Of a DNA stretch of 64,000 bases, positions 17,849 to 25,870 are shown one piece after another. The DNA comes from Bacteroidia bacterium (GTDB lineage Bacteria > Bacteroidota > Bacteroidia > Cytophagales > JAAEPT01): positions 1 through 64,000 of the forward strand of contig JAUIJC010000012.1 of NCBI GenBank assembly GCA_030431525.1. Reading direction: 5' to 3'. A program made the translations under genes and the position numbers. Position 1 is the first letter of the stretch, and each line of letters starts with the position of its first letter. The notes under the pieces were generated by a model. The model ran no database searches. It saw only the letters and a list, made by a program, of their open reading frames with translations, and was not told where the DNA came from.

Positions 17849-18304
17849 ATGAAAAAAGTATTGTCCGTTTTGGCTTTGGTTGGGGGAGTTTTGGGGTTTT
17901 ATGCATGTGAGAAAGTAAATACTGTGGATGACGATTGTGATGGTTATAAAGTAGCACTTACTCCAGCGACACCTGAGGCTGTATTGGAGTTTCAGGATAT
18001 AGATGGAAATCATCTGGACAAAGAGTTATTGGATTCTGTCCTTTTTTATTCATTGGAGGACACCTTATTTACTAAAAGTTATTTTGTAGGTACTAATGGT
18101 TGGGGACTTCGAATGTCTCCTACATTCTTTTCCGATGAGAGGGAATACTATTTCAGCCTTGTAGCTGGAGATATTGACACGCTGAAGATTACCACCGAAA
18201 AAAAGGTATCAAAGTGTTACACAAGTTCGAGTATTACTTCCCTTGGCTATAATGGAGTTGACCTAGAGATGAATAATGATGGTCATTATTTGATTGTCAA
18301 GTGA
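17849..18304 (+). CDS. Small lipoprotein of unknown function
   Basis: A 151-aa protein from the ATG at 17849. Its type II signal peptide ends in a lipobox (GFYAC at about residues 16-20). The mature part is acidic and beta-rich, with a VDDDCDGYK N-terminus and a KCYTSSS motif near the end. Several Asp/Glu pairs suggest a calcium-binding or adhesive surface protein. I recognise no family. It follows dnaA after a terminator and is A/T-richer than its neighbours. Confidence 0.6.
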   Translation: MKKVLSVLALVGGVLGFYACEKVNTVDDDCDGYKVALTPATPEAVLEFQDIDGNHLDKELLDSVLFYSLEDTLFTKSYFVGTNGWGLRMSPTFFSDEREYYFSLVAGDIDTLKITTEKKVSKCYTSSSITSLGYNGVDLEMNNDGHYLIVK

Positions 18305-18428
18305 TTTCGTTTTTTGACTAATTACCAAGTCTTGGAGCTTATTGCTGACCTCCTAATGCAAGAAATGGTTCCAATCCTCCCATAATCGGGCAAAGCTCCT
18401 TATTTTTGAGGGTTACAAGCCTTTTCCC

Positions 18429-19922
18429 ATGGGAATCAAGTCATTCTTTAGCAGGCCGTTCGCCTCATACATCCACAAGAAGGTTCAAAAATGGGCGTCT
18501 CGCCCGCATGAAACTCAACGTGAGGTTTTTCAGGAACTGATTGCGCAAGCCAAGGATACCGCCTTTGGGCGTGATCATCAGTTCTCCGAAATCAAGAGTT
18601 ATGAGGATTTTCGCAAGCAGGTTCCTATCAGGGACTACGAAGGCTTGCGTCCCTATGTGGAGCGCATCATCGCCGGAGAATCGGACGTGTTGTGGAAAGG
18701 CCGTCCCCTTTATTTTTCTAAAACTTCCGGAACGACCTCTGGGATGAAATTTATCCCATTGACCAAGGAGTCCATGCCCTATCATGTGGGGAGCGCCCGC
18801 GATGCGGTGTTGCTTTATGCCCATGAGACTGGCAATACGGCTTTCATGGATAGGAAGATGATTTTCTTGTCGGGAAGTCCGGAGATGGACAAGAAAGGGG
18901 ATATCCACTACGGTCGTTTGTCGGGCATTGTGAACCATCACGTGCCGAACTGGATGCGCACCAATCAGTTGCCGTCCTATGAGACAAACTGCATCGAGGA
19001 GTGGGAAGATAAATTGGACGCCATTATCGACGAGACCATTGACCAACGGATGGGCCTGATTTCAGGGATTCCGCCGTGGGTGCAGATGTATTTCGATAAG
19101 ATTGTGAAAAAGACGGGCAAGCCGATTAAAGAGGTTTTCCCTGAGTTTTCCGTGTTTGTCTATGGTGGGGTGAACTTCGAGCCGTATCGCGCCAAGCTGT
19201 ACGAAACCATTGGCAAGAAGGTCGATTCCATTGAGACCTATCCAGCGTCTGAGGGTTTCATCGCTTATCAGGATACGCAAACAGAAGAAGGTCTTTTGCT
19301 TTTGCTCAAGGCGGGAATCTTCTATGAGTTTATTCCAGCGGACGAGTATTTCGATGAGAACCCAACCCGATTGAGCATTGAGGAGGTGGAATTGGGTGTG
19401 AACTACGCACTTATTCTTAATACCAATGCGGGTCTTTGGGGCTATTCCATCGGTGACACCGTCAAGTTTGTATCCAAGGAGCCATACCGCCTGTTGGTCA
19501 CGGGACGCATCAAGCATTTCATTTCCGCCTTTGGTGAGCACGTGATTGGTGAGGAAGTGGAGAAGGCGATGAATTACGCTTTGTCCCGATTCCCAGAAGT
19601 TGAAATCGTGGAGTTCACGGTAGCGCCGAGTGTCAATCCAGACAAAGGACAGTCGCGTCATGAATGGTTTGTGGCATTTGCCAAGCAACCGAATGACTTG
19701 AACGCCTTCGAGACAGTTTTGGATAAGAAGTTGACCGAGCTGAATACCTATTACGATGACCTGATTACAGGCAACATCCTTCAGCGCCTTAAGGTTTATC
19801 CGCTTAAGTCCGATGCTTTTGTGGAGTATATGAAGTCCATTGGCAAGTTGGGAGGGCAAAACAAAGTGCCTCGCTTGTCCAATGACCGCGATATTGCGGA
19901 TGAGTTACAGAAGATGATTTAA
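18429..19922 (+). CDS. GH3-family acyl-acid amido synthetase
   Basis: A 497-aa protein of the GH3 (auxin-responsive GH3 homologue) adenylating family. Hallmarks are SGTTSGMKFIPLT (ATP-binding loop), IFLSGSP, VYGGVNFEPYR, the YPASEGF motif, GLWGYSIGDTVKF and LVTGRIKHFISAFGEHV. Plant members conjugate amino acids to acyl acids. Bacterial homologues are widespread in Bacteroidota, with unknown substrates. The stop codon at 19920-19922 is followed after one base by a heptad-repeat hairpin that fills the gap to dxr, so the two may be co-transcribed. Confidence 0.88.
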   Translation: MGIKSFFSRPFASYIHKKVQKWASRPHETQREVFQELIAQAKDTAFGRDHQFSEIKSYEDFRKQVPIRDYEGLRPYVERIIAGESDVLWKGRPLYFSKTSGTTSGMKFIPLTKESMPYHVGSARDAVLLYAHETGNTAFMDRKMIFLSGSPEMDKKGDIHYGRLSGIVNHHVPNWMRTNQLPSYETNCIEEWEDKLDAIIDETIDQRMGLISGIPPWVQMYFDKIVKKTGKPIKEVFPEFSVFVYGGVNFEPYRAKLYETIGKKVDSIETYPASEGFIAYQDTQTEEGLLLLLKAGIFYEFIPADEYFDENPTRLSIEEVELGVNYALILNTNAGLWGYSIGDTVKFVSKEPYRLLVTGRIKHFISAFGEHVIGEEVEKAMNYALSRFPEVEIVEFTVAPSVNPDKGQSRHEWFVAFAKQPNDLNAFETVLDKKLTELNTYYDDLITGNILQRLKVYPLKSDAFVEYMKSIGKLGGQNKVPRLSNDRDIADELQKMI

Positions 19923-19923
19923 T

Positions 19924-19997
19924 AGTACGGAGTATTGAGTACGGAGTATTGAGCATCAGGCTGGACTTCGTACTCCATACTCTGTACTCAGTACTTG
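19924..19997 (+). repeat. Heptad-repeat hairpin element (GTAC type), GH3-dxr gap
   Basis: The left arm is four 7-bp units, AGTACGG and AGTATTG alternating. Then comes AGCATCA, a loop containing GGCTGGACTT, and a right arm of CGTACTC, CATACTC, TGTACTC and AGTACTT units complementary to the left arm. It starts two bases after the GH3 stop and ends six bases before dxr. Confidence 0.85.
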
Positions 19998-20003
19998 AAA
20001 AAT

Positions 20004-21155
20004 ATGCAACACAAAACCATAGCCATACTCGGTTCAACGGGGTCCATTGGCACCCAAGCCTTGGATGTCGTTCGCAAGAACCCTTCGCTCTATTCCGTTG
20101 AGGTGTTGACAGCCCAGCGCAATGCTGATTTGTTGATTCAACAGGCCTTGGAGTTCTCTCCAAAGGCGGTGGTCATTGGCGATGAATCGAAGTATGCCGA
20201 AGTTTGTGATGCATTGCAAGACAAGGAAATCGAGGTGATGGCCGGAGGCAAGGCCCTTGCTGAGGTTGTCGTTCGTCCTGCGGTGGATGTGGTGTTGACC
20301 GCTTTGGTGGGATATGCGGGCTTGTTGCCGACCATCAAGGCGATTGAGGCTGGAAAGGATATCGCCTTGGCCAACAAGGAAACTTTGGTGGTTGCTGGCG
20401 AGATCATCATGGATTTGGCCCGCAAACAGGGAGTCAAGATTCTACCTGTAGATTCTGAGCATTCCGCCATTTTCCAATGCTTGGTTGGGGAACCTGAGGA
20501 TGGCATTGAGAAAATCATTTTGACGGCTTCTGGGGGACCGTTCCGTGGGAAGGACAGAGCTTACTTGGAGACGGTGACCAAGGCGCAGGCCTTGAAGCAT
20601 CCTAACTGGGAGATGGGTGCTAAAATCACCATTGACTCCGCGACGATGATGAACAAGGGTTTGGAGGTGATTGAGGCCAAGTGGTTGTTCGGATTGGAGC
20701 CTGACCAAATTGGCGTGGTGGTTCACCCGCAGTCCATCGTCCATTCTTTGGTGCAATTCAAGGATTCTTCCATCAAAGCACAGATGGGCTTGCCAGATAT
20801 GCGTTTGCCGATTCAATACGCCTTGACCTATCCTGAGCGCCAGTTCGCTGATTTCCCGCGCTTCAATTTCATCGATTACCCAACCTTGACCTTCGAGCAA
20901 CCAGACATGGAAACCTTCCAGAATTTGAGGTTTGCTTTTGATGCTATGGAAAAGGGGGGTAATATGCCATGTATCCTCAATGCGGCCAACGAGGTTGCCG
21001 TCGACGCCTTCTTGAAGGAGCAAATCAGCTTCTTGGAGATTTCTGATTTTATCGCCGACTGCATGGCCAAGGTGCCTTTCATTGAGCACCCGACTTATGA
21101 GGATTATGTCGAAACCGACGCAGAAACACGTCTTCAGTTATCAGTTATCGGTTAG
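20004..21155 (+). CDS. dxr: 1-deoxy-D-xylulose 5-phosphate reductoisomerase
   Basis: A 383-aa enzyme converting DXP to MEP with NADPH, the first committed step of the MEP isoprenoid pathway. Motifs are GSTGSIGTQALDVV (NADPH), LANKETLVVAGE, PVDSEHSAIFQCL (metal/substrate), ASGGPFRG, and MGAKITIDSATMMNKGLEVIEAKWLF. The ATG at 20004 follows the heptad element. The last six residues (QLSVIG) and the stop are encoded by three heptad units of the next element, replacing the usual C-terminal tail. The core enzyme appears complete. rseP follows. Confidence 0.95.
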   Translation: MQHKTIAILGSTGSIGTQALDVVRKNPSLYSVEVLTAQRNADLLIQQALEFSPKAVVIGDESKYAEVCDALQDKEIEVMAGGKALAEVVVRPAVDVVLTALVGYAGLLPTIKAIEAGKDIALANKETLVVAGEIIMDLARKQGVKILPVDSEHSAIFQCLVGEPEDGIEKIILTASGGPFRGKDRAYLETVTKAQALKHPNWEMGAKITIDSATMMNKGLEVIEAKWLFGLEPDQIGVVVHPQSIVHSLVQFKDSSIKAQMGLPDMRLPIQYALTYPERQFADFPRFNFIDYPTLTFEQPDMETFQNLRFAFDAMEKGGNMPCILNAANEVAVDAFLKEQISFLEISDFIADCMAKVPFIEHPTYEDYVETDAETRLQLSVIG

Positions 21156-21229
21156 CAGTTATCAACAGCGAATTCTGGGCTGTTGACAACTGAAACCTGA
21201 TAACTAATAACTGTTAACTGATAACTGAA
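21135..21229 (+). repeat. Heptad-repeat hairpin element (GTTA type), dxr-rseP gap
   Basis: Units CAGTTAT, CAGTTAT, CGGTTAG and CAGTTAT run into a loop with GGGCTGTTGAC. Complementary units TAACTAA, TAACTGT, TAACTGA and TAACTGA follow. The left end lies inside the dxr reading frame, and the right end is six bases from the rseP GTG start. Confidence 0.85.
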
Positions 21230-21234
21230 TAAAA

Positions 21235-22548
21235 GTGGATTCATTCGTACAGTGGAGTCAATTGCTCCTCATTTTATCTATTCTAATTATCCTTCACGAG
21301 TTAGGCCATTTTTTGCCTGCCAAGTACTTCAAGTGTCGGGTAGAGAAGTTCTATCTCTTTTTTAACCCTTATTTCTCTCTTTGGAAAAAGAAAATAGGGG
21401 AGACGGTTTATGGCATTGGCTGGCTTCCGCTGGGTGGTTATGTGAAGATTGCGGGGATGATTGACGAGTCTATGGACAGCGAGTCCCTCAATCGTCCTGC
21501 AGAACCGTGGGAGTTTCGTGCCAAGCCAGCGTGGCAACGCCTGATCATCATGCTCGGCGGCGTGTTTGTTAACTTTGTGTTGGCAGGCCTGTTGTTTTGG
21601 GGTGTGACCTACAAGTGGGGGCATGAAACCATCCCGATGGAAAGCCTCAAATATGGGGTGTCGTGCGACTCTACAATGGAATCCTATGGGTTTGTGGATG
21701 GTGATCGAATCATTTCTGCGGATAGTGATACCATTCATGGCTTTGAGGAATTGACCAAAGTTGCGCTGTTAAATGACCCATCATCGTTCACTGTTCTCCG
21801 TGATGGAAAAACCGTGAATGTGAATGTGGATGAGGATTTTGCCCTCAATTTGATTCGCTCCCAAAAAGTTGGTGGAGGCTTTGGTATCCGTTTCCGTAGC
21901 ATTGTTGACTCTGTGCTTGCGGATAGTCCTGCCGACAGCGTAGGATTGATCAAAGGAGATCACATTGTTGCCATCAATGGCAAATCCACAGTTTTCTTTA
22001 GGGACTTAAGAAGACAGCTTAAATCTGAAAAGGGGAATGTAGTTACCCTTAGTGTCCTCAGGAATGGTGATACGGTAACTGTGAAGCCAAAGCTCTCAGC
22101 ACAGGGAACGGTCGGTTTTTATCCGAATGATTCCTCCGCAGTTCAAAAAGCAACCTTGACGTTTGGTTTCTGGGAGGCTTTCCCAGAGGGCATCAAGTCA
22201 GCGGTGGAATCTGTACGCTTGCAGGCCAAAACATTGGTGTATTTGCTTAATCCAAGCACCAAGGTGTATGAGGATATTCACAGCCCAATTGCCTTTGCGA
22301 AGGCCATGGATACCAAATGGAACTGGCGCGTATTCTTCTCCAGCATGGCGTATTTCTCCGCCATTCTCGGTTTTATGAACGTCTTGCCGATTCCAGCCTT
22401 GGACGGTGGCCACGCCATGTTCTTGGTTTATGAAATTATTGTGCGCAGAAAACCTTCCCAACGCTTTATGGAGATTGCCCAAATGACGGGTATGGCCTTG
22501 CTGTTGGGATTGATGTTACTCGCTTTTGGAAATGATATTTTCCGTTAA
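21235..22548 (+). CDS. rseP: RIP metalloprotease RseP (site-2 protease)
   Basis: A 437-aa polytopic membrane protease of family M50. The zinc site HELGH (ILHELGHFLPAKYF) lies in the first helix, and the conserved NVLPIPALDGGHAMFLVYEI lies in a C-terminal helix. In between are PDZ domains (about residues 130-290; VDSVLADSPADSVGLIKGDHIVAINGKS). It cleaves transmembrane anti-sigma factors or signal peptides within the membrane. The GTG start at 21235 directly follows the repeat. Next to dxr, as in many genomes, where rseP sits with isoprenoid and envelope genes. Confidence 0.94.
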   Translation: MDSFVQWSQLLLILSILIILHELGHFLPAKYFKCRVEKFYLFFNPYFSLWKKKIGETVYGIGWLPLGGYVKIAGMIDESMDSESLNRPAEPWEFRAKPAWQRLIIMLGGVFVNFVLAGLLFWGVTYKWGHETIPMESLKYGVSCDSTMESYGFVDGDRIISADSDTIHGFEELTKVALLNDPSSFTVLRDGKTVNVNVDEDFALNLIRSQKVGGGFGIRFRSIVDSVLADSPADSVGLIKGDHIVAINGKSTVFFRDLRRQLKSEKGNVVTLSVLRNGDTVTVKPKLSAQGTVGFYPNDSSAVQKATLTFGFWEAFPEGIKSAVESVRLQAKTLVYLLNPSTKVYEDIHSPIAFAKAMDTKWNWRVFFSSMAYFSAILGFMNVLPIPALDGGHAMFLVYEIIVRRKPSQRFMEIAQMTGMALLLGLMLLAFGNDIFR

Positions 22549-22551
22549 GAA

Positions 22552-24111
22552 ATGATGAAAAAGTTGTACAAATATCTCGTCTTTTCCTTCCTCGGATTGT
22601 TGACTGGTAACCTGTTTGCCATGCCTTTGGATTCCATCGGTGTGGCTAATGTAAATGGCCAGCGACTTATCAAGTATGAGGTTTCCAAAAAGGAAACCCT
22701 GTATCGCATTTCCCGAGATTATGATGTTTCGGTAGATCAGCTCAAGGAGTTGAACCCAGAGCTTGCCGAGGGCTTGAAAGCTGGTCAGGTCATTTTGATT
22801 CCAAGTAGTCAACCCGTTGAACCAGCTCAGGTAGCACCAATCGAGAAACCTGTTGAGGAGGAAACGAACACGGTTCGTTTTGAGACCGCCCAAAGAGAGG
22901 TTACCCATGAAGTGGTAGCAGGAGAAACTTATTATGCGCTATCGCGCAAGTATAATGTTTCGGTGGCACAGCTTCAGGAATGGAACGGTCCCGTGTTGAA
23001 TGCGGGGACAACTGTTGTGGTTGGAAAGGAAGACCTGAAGGTTGAAACCGTTGAGGTGGAGCAACCAAAGACTGAAACTCCTGAGCCAGAACCAAAGGTT
23101 GAGGTTCAAGAGCAGGTAGAAGTTCCTGCTGAAACCCCTAAGGAGCCATCAACGGTGACAGTGACCGAAACTCAGGAAACTGAGGTGCGTCATACACCAA
23201 TCACCGATGCGATTCAGCCAAAAGAAGAGGCTGTGGCTGAAACTCCCAAAGAAGAACCAAAAACTACTCCTAAGGAAGAGCCTGCTCAGGTAGCTGCTAC
23301 TGAACCAAAGGAGGATCCTAAGCCAGAAGTTGAGCCAGAAGCCAGCATCGACGATTGGGAATTTGGCGAGCCATATCCATTTGATGAGTATAGGCAACAG
23401 GTCATTGTCATTCCTTTTGATCCGCACCTTTACTTCTCAGACTGCGACCAAGAAATTGCTAACCAGTCGAAGATTGAGATGCCAGAGGTTCGTCAGGTAT
23501 TCCGTCGTCGTTTGAATGCTTTGCTTGATCCAGAAGGCTATGAAACCATCCATTTGATGGGCGGAAGGTTCCGCGACTCAGATACCTTGGCGGATTTGCA
23601 GAAGGTTTATAAGAACGTTCGCTACAACCTTCAGGAAGTGCTTTACAGTGAGCATTACCTCAAATACAAACAAGAGAAGGAGGAACGTGAGTTGGCTAAT
23701 GATAATTCAATAAAAGGTAGGTTCCGTCGCATGAAAAAGAAGGTGCAACCTACCCAAAGTGAGGATGCTCCTGAGGCCACTTTCACCAGCCGTTACTACG
23801 GTGTTCGTGTGGATAACCCTCGTTTCTTCGAATACTTCCAAGAGAAGTACAGCGCGGACTACTTTATCTTTGTCAGCCAGTTTGAAGTGCAAACCAACTA
23901 CGAGCATTGCTTAGATCGTGCTGCTCAAAACTACGAGCGTACTTTCACGACACACTTTACCATTATGGATAAGAATGGTAACCTCATTGGAGGAAACAAG
24001 TTCCGTGTCCCATACCACTCAAATAACAATAACGTAAAGGCTATTGTTGCTGAGAATATGGGGAAAGTTGCCGAGCGTATTATGTTGGAGTTGCCTCCAG
24101 TAGGAAAGTAA
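22552..24111 (+). CDS. LysM-domain envelope protein
   Basis: A 519-aa exported protein. It has an N-terminal signal segment (YLVFSFLGLLTGNLFA). Two LysM peptidoglycan-binding domains follow (about 40-85, KETLYRISRDYDVSVDQLKELNP, and about 118-160, GETYYALSRKYNVSVAQLQEWN). A 100-residue Glu/Pro/Thr/Val-rich linker leads to a C-terminal domain of about 250 residues that I do not recognise (DVFIP-type VIVIPFDPHLYFSDCDQEI ...). It starts 3 bases after rseP, so it is in the same operon. It probably tethers an activity to the cell wall. Confidence 0.8.
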   Translation: MMKKLYKYLVFSFLGLLTGNLFAMPLDSIGVANVNGQRLIKYEVSKKETLYRISRDYDVSVDQLKELNPELAEGLKAGQVILIPSSQPVEPAQVAPIEKPVEEETNTVRFETAQREVTHEVVAGETYYALSRKYNVSVAQLQEWNGPVLNAGTTVVVGKEDLKVETVEVEQPKTETPEPEPKVEVQEQVEVPAETPKEPSTVTVTETQETEVRHTPITDAIQPKEEAVAETPKEEPKTTPKEEPAQVAATEPKEDPKPEVEPEASIDDWEFGEPYPFDEYRQQVIVIPFDPHLYFSDCDQEIANQSKIEMPEVRQVFRRRLNALLDPEGYETIHLMGGRFRDSDTLADLQKVYKNVRYNLQEVLYSEHYLKYKQEKEERELANDNSIKGRFRRMKKKVQPTQSEDAPEATFTSRYYGVRVDNPRFFEYFQEKYSADYFIFVSQFEVQTNYEHCLDRAAQNYERTFTTHFTIMDKNGNLIGGNKFRVPYHSNNNNVKAIVAENMGKVAERIMLELPPVGK

Positions 24112-24114
24112 TTT

Positions 24115-24205
24115 CAGTTAGCAGTTAGCAGTTAGCAGTTAGCAGTTAGCAGTTAGCAGTTAGCAGTTAGCAGTTAGCAGTTAGCAGTTAGCAGTTAGCA
24201 GTTAA
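24115..24205 (+). repeat. Perfect heptanucleotide tandem array (12 x CAGTTAG plus CAGTTAA)
   Basis: Twelve identical CAGTTAG units run from 24115 to 24198 with a thirteenth, CAGTTAA. They begin three bases after the LysM stop codon. Unlike the other heptad elements it has no complementary arm. The TAG in each unit falls in all three frames. Perfect identity implies recent expansion by slippage. Confidence 0.95.
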
Positions 24206-24208
24206 CGG

Positions 24209-24248
24209 AAAGCCACTGTCAAGCCTTGGGTTTGATAGTGGTTTTTTT
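24209..24248 (+). terminator. Terminator after the LysM gene
   Basis: AAGCCACTGTCAAG pairs imperfectly with TTTGATAGTGGTTTT and is followed by T7. It ends the dxr-rseP-LysM unit. Confidence 0.78.
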
Positions 24249-24295
24249 GTGTCCAATTTTTCGGAAAGGGTTTAGCTTTCTTCGTTAAAGCAATC

Positions 24296-24856
24296 ATGAC
24301 CGAAAAGGAAAAAATGATCGCTGGGCAGTTGTATTTCGCCAATGACCCAGAACTCCTGCGAGAGCGAAATGAAGCCAAATTAATGGCTTACCGACTGAAT
24401 GTTTCGGAGTATGATTTCAATAAAGGTGAGCGCTACAGGAATGTGCTGAATGAACTCTTACCCAATTGTCCATCAGACCTTTTTATAGAACCGCCTTTTT
24501 GGTGTGATTACGGATACAATATCTTTTGTGAGGAGAAGGTGTATTTCAATCACAACTGTTTGATTCTGGATGTTTGTGAGGTTCATATTGGAGCGAACTC
24601 CATGTTTGGTCCGGGTGTGCAGATTTATACGGCGACCCATCCCATTGATGCCGATGAGCGAAGAACGGGGTTGGAGTCAGGGAAGCCGATTACCATTGGC
24701 AGGGATTGTTGGATAGGAGGTGCTGCGATTATCTGTCCTGGTGTGACGATTGGTGACCGCTGTGTTATTGGTGCGGGTAGTGTGGTAACCAAAGATGTGC
24801 CTTCGGATTGTATTGCTGTAGGAAACCCTGCCGTTGTCAAGAAGAAGTTGGCTTAA
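24296..24856 (+). CDS. Maltose/galactoside O-acetyltransferase family enzyme
   Basis: A 186-aa left-handed beta-helix acetyltransferase of the Maa/LacA/NodL family. It shows the MIAGQLYFANDPEL N-terminal domain, then FWCDYGYNIFCEEKVYFNHNC, the catalytic THPIDADER histidine, and hexapeptide turns (IGRDCWIGGAAIICPGVTIGDRCVIGAGSVVTKDVP). It transfers acetyl from acetyl-CoA to a sugar hydroxyl. The substrate is unclear and no sugar operon is adjacent. It is probably monocistronic. Confidence 0.92.
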   Translation: MTEKEKMIAGQLYFANDPELLRERNEAKLMAYRLNVSEYDFNKGERYRNVLNELLPNCPSDLFIEPPFWCDYGYNIFCEEKVYFNHNCLILDVCEVHIGANSMFGPGVQIYTATHPIDADERRTGLESGKPITIGRDCWIGGAAIICPGVTIGDRCVIGAGSVVTKDVPSDCIAVGNPAVVKKKLA

Positions 24857-24904
24857 GCTATTCAACTCAATGTTTTTTACTGAAAGCATGCCTTTTGGTA
24901 AATC

Positions 24905-25471
24905 ATGGTCAAAGACAGACTTTCTATGTATTTTCAAGGAAACGCTTTAAGAATGGAAGGACAAAAGGATATTCTTGGAGGCTCCTCAGATGAGAGGTTT
25001 GAGTCTTATGGTGGCCAAGTATATGCAATGGCAGGAGACTCGGTCAATCATTCTCGAGTGGCTAAAAATATATTGGTAAAAGCAGATGTCTTTTTAGAAA
25101 GAGAAAAAAAGGGTTGTGAGGTGTTTACTTCTGATTTGGCTCTTTACCTCAATGAAGAAAAGACAGAGTGGGTATTTCCCGATGTTTCCATCTATTGTAA
25201 TGACTTACCTGTTGCCGTTTTTGAGGTATTATCCGATTCCACTCGAATAAGAGATAAGGTTGATAAGCTGGAGATTTATAGAAGTTTCCCATCCATAAAA
25301 GATTATGTGATGGTGGAACCGAACTTCAAAGAAATAGCTCATCATTTCCGTACATCAGGAGATACTTGGGAAGTAGAGTATCTTTTAGAAGGCAATCTGA
25401 AGTTGAAAAGTACGGGTCAAGTAATCAGTTTTGAGGAGATTTATAGGAATGTAGGTCTCCGGTTGAAGTAA
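24905..25471 (+). CDS. Uma2-family putative endonuclease (DUF820)
   Basis: A 188-aa protein of the Uma2 PD-(D/E)xK superfamily: FESYGGQVYAMAG near the start, VFTSDLALYLNEEKTEWVFPDVSIYC, then VAVFEVLSDSTRIRDKVDKLEIYRSFPSIKDYVMVEP. The Asp of FPDVS, the Glu of VFEVLS and a following Lys are the expected catalytic triad. Such genes are abundant in cyanobacteria and some Bacteroidota, often mobile, and their role is uncertain. It is A/T-richer than neighbours, consistent with acquisition. Confidence 0.85.
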   Translation: MVKDRLSMYFQGNALRMEGQKDILGGSSDERFESYGGQVYAMAGDSVNHSRVAKNILVKADVFLEREKKGCEVFTSDLALYLNEEKTEWVFPDVSIYCNDLPVAVFEVLSDSTRIRDKVDKLEIYRSFPSIKDYVMVEPNFKEIAHHFRTSGDTWEVEYLLEGNLKLKSTGQVISFEEIYRNVGLRLK

Positions 25472-25491
25472 CAATTGGATTGTATCCAATG

Positions 25492-25537
25492 AAAAAAGCT
25501 ACTACTGTCTCCCTTGGGGGCTAGTAGTAGCTTTTTT
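25492..25537. terminator. Bidirectional terminator
   Basis: A 15-bp stem AAAAAAGCTACTACT / AGTAGTAGCTTTTTT lies between the plus-strand Uma2 gene and the minus-strand ACT-domain gene. Confidence 0.88.
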
Positions 25538-25558
25538 CGTTTTATGGAAGTAATCGAA

Positions 25559-25792
25559 TCAAACGTCTTTTTCCACTTCCAAGATGTCAGTGATACGCAT
25601 CAAGTTTTTGTAGATGCGATCTGCGTCGCTTTCTTCAATCTCCAAGTGGAGGTGGCAAATGCCGAACTCACCGTCGCGCTCGTAGCTCATTTTGTCGATG
25701 CTCATGCCGCGCTTGCGGATAGGCATCAAAATGCGGTCAATCACCTCAGGGGTGTGGTTGCAGCGGATTCTCCAAGAGTTTTGGGTTTTCAT
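25559..25792 (-). CDS. Short ACT-domain acetolactate synthase regulatory subunit
   Basis: A 77-aa protein consisting of a single ACT domain (WRIRCNHTPEVIDRILMPIRKRGMSIDKMSYER ... HLHLEIEESDADRIYKNLMRITDILEVE). It lies 76 bases downstream of ilvB on the same strand, so it is the presumptive regulatory subunit. The size is close to enteric IlvM (about 86 aa), not the roughly 160-180 aa IlvN/IlvH usual in Bacteroidota. The valine-binding Gly loop is not obvious, so feedback sensitivity is uncertain. The intervening gap is occupied by a heptad hairpin. Confidence 0.82.
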   Translation of the reverse strand: MKTQNSWRIRCNHTPEVIDRILMPIRKRGMSIDKMSYERDGEFGICHLHLEIEESDADRIYKNLMRITDILEVEKDV

Positions 25793-25802
25793 AGAGGTAA
25801 AG

Positions 25803-25870
25803 GGTACGAAGTACCAAGTACCAAGTATGGAGTTACAGGCTGTGTACTCCGTACTCTGTACTTTGTACTC
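25803..25870 (-). repeat. Heptad-repeat hairpin element (GTAC type), ilvB-ACT gap
   Basis: Units GGTACGA, AGTACCA, AGTACCA and AGTATGG, then a loop with CAGGCTGTG, then TGTACTC, CGTACTC, TGTACTT and TGTACTC. On the minus strand its first unit shares bases with the ilvB TGA stop (TGAGTAC). Same architecture as 19924-19997. Confidence 0.85.

Noticed and set aside
16012-17850. Chromosome origin (oriC) beside dnaA
   Set aside because: I found no cluster of TTATCCACA-like boxes or AT-rich unwinding element on either side, and Bacteroidota dnaA is often far from oriC.
24115-24205. CRISPR array
   Set aside because: The unit is only 7 bp with no spacers, and no cas gene is present.
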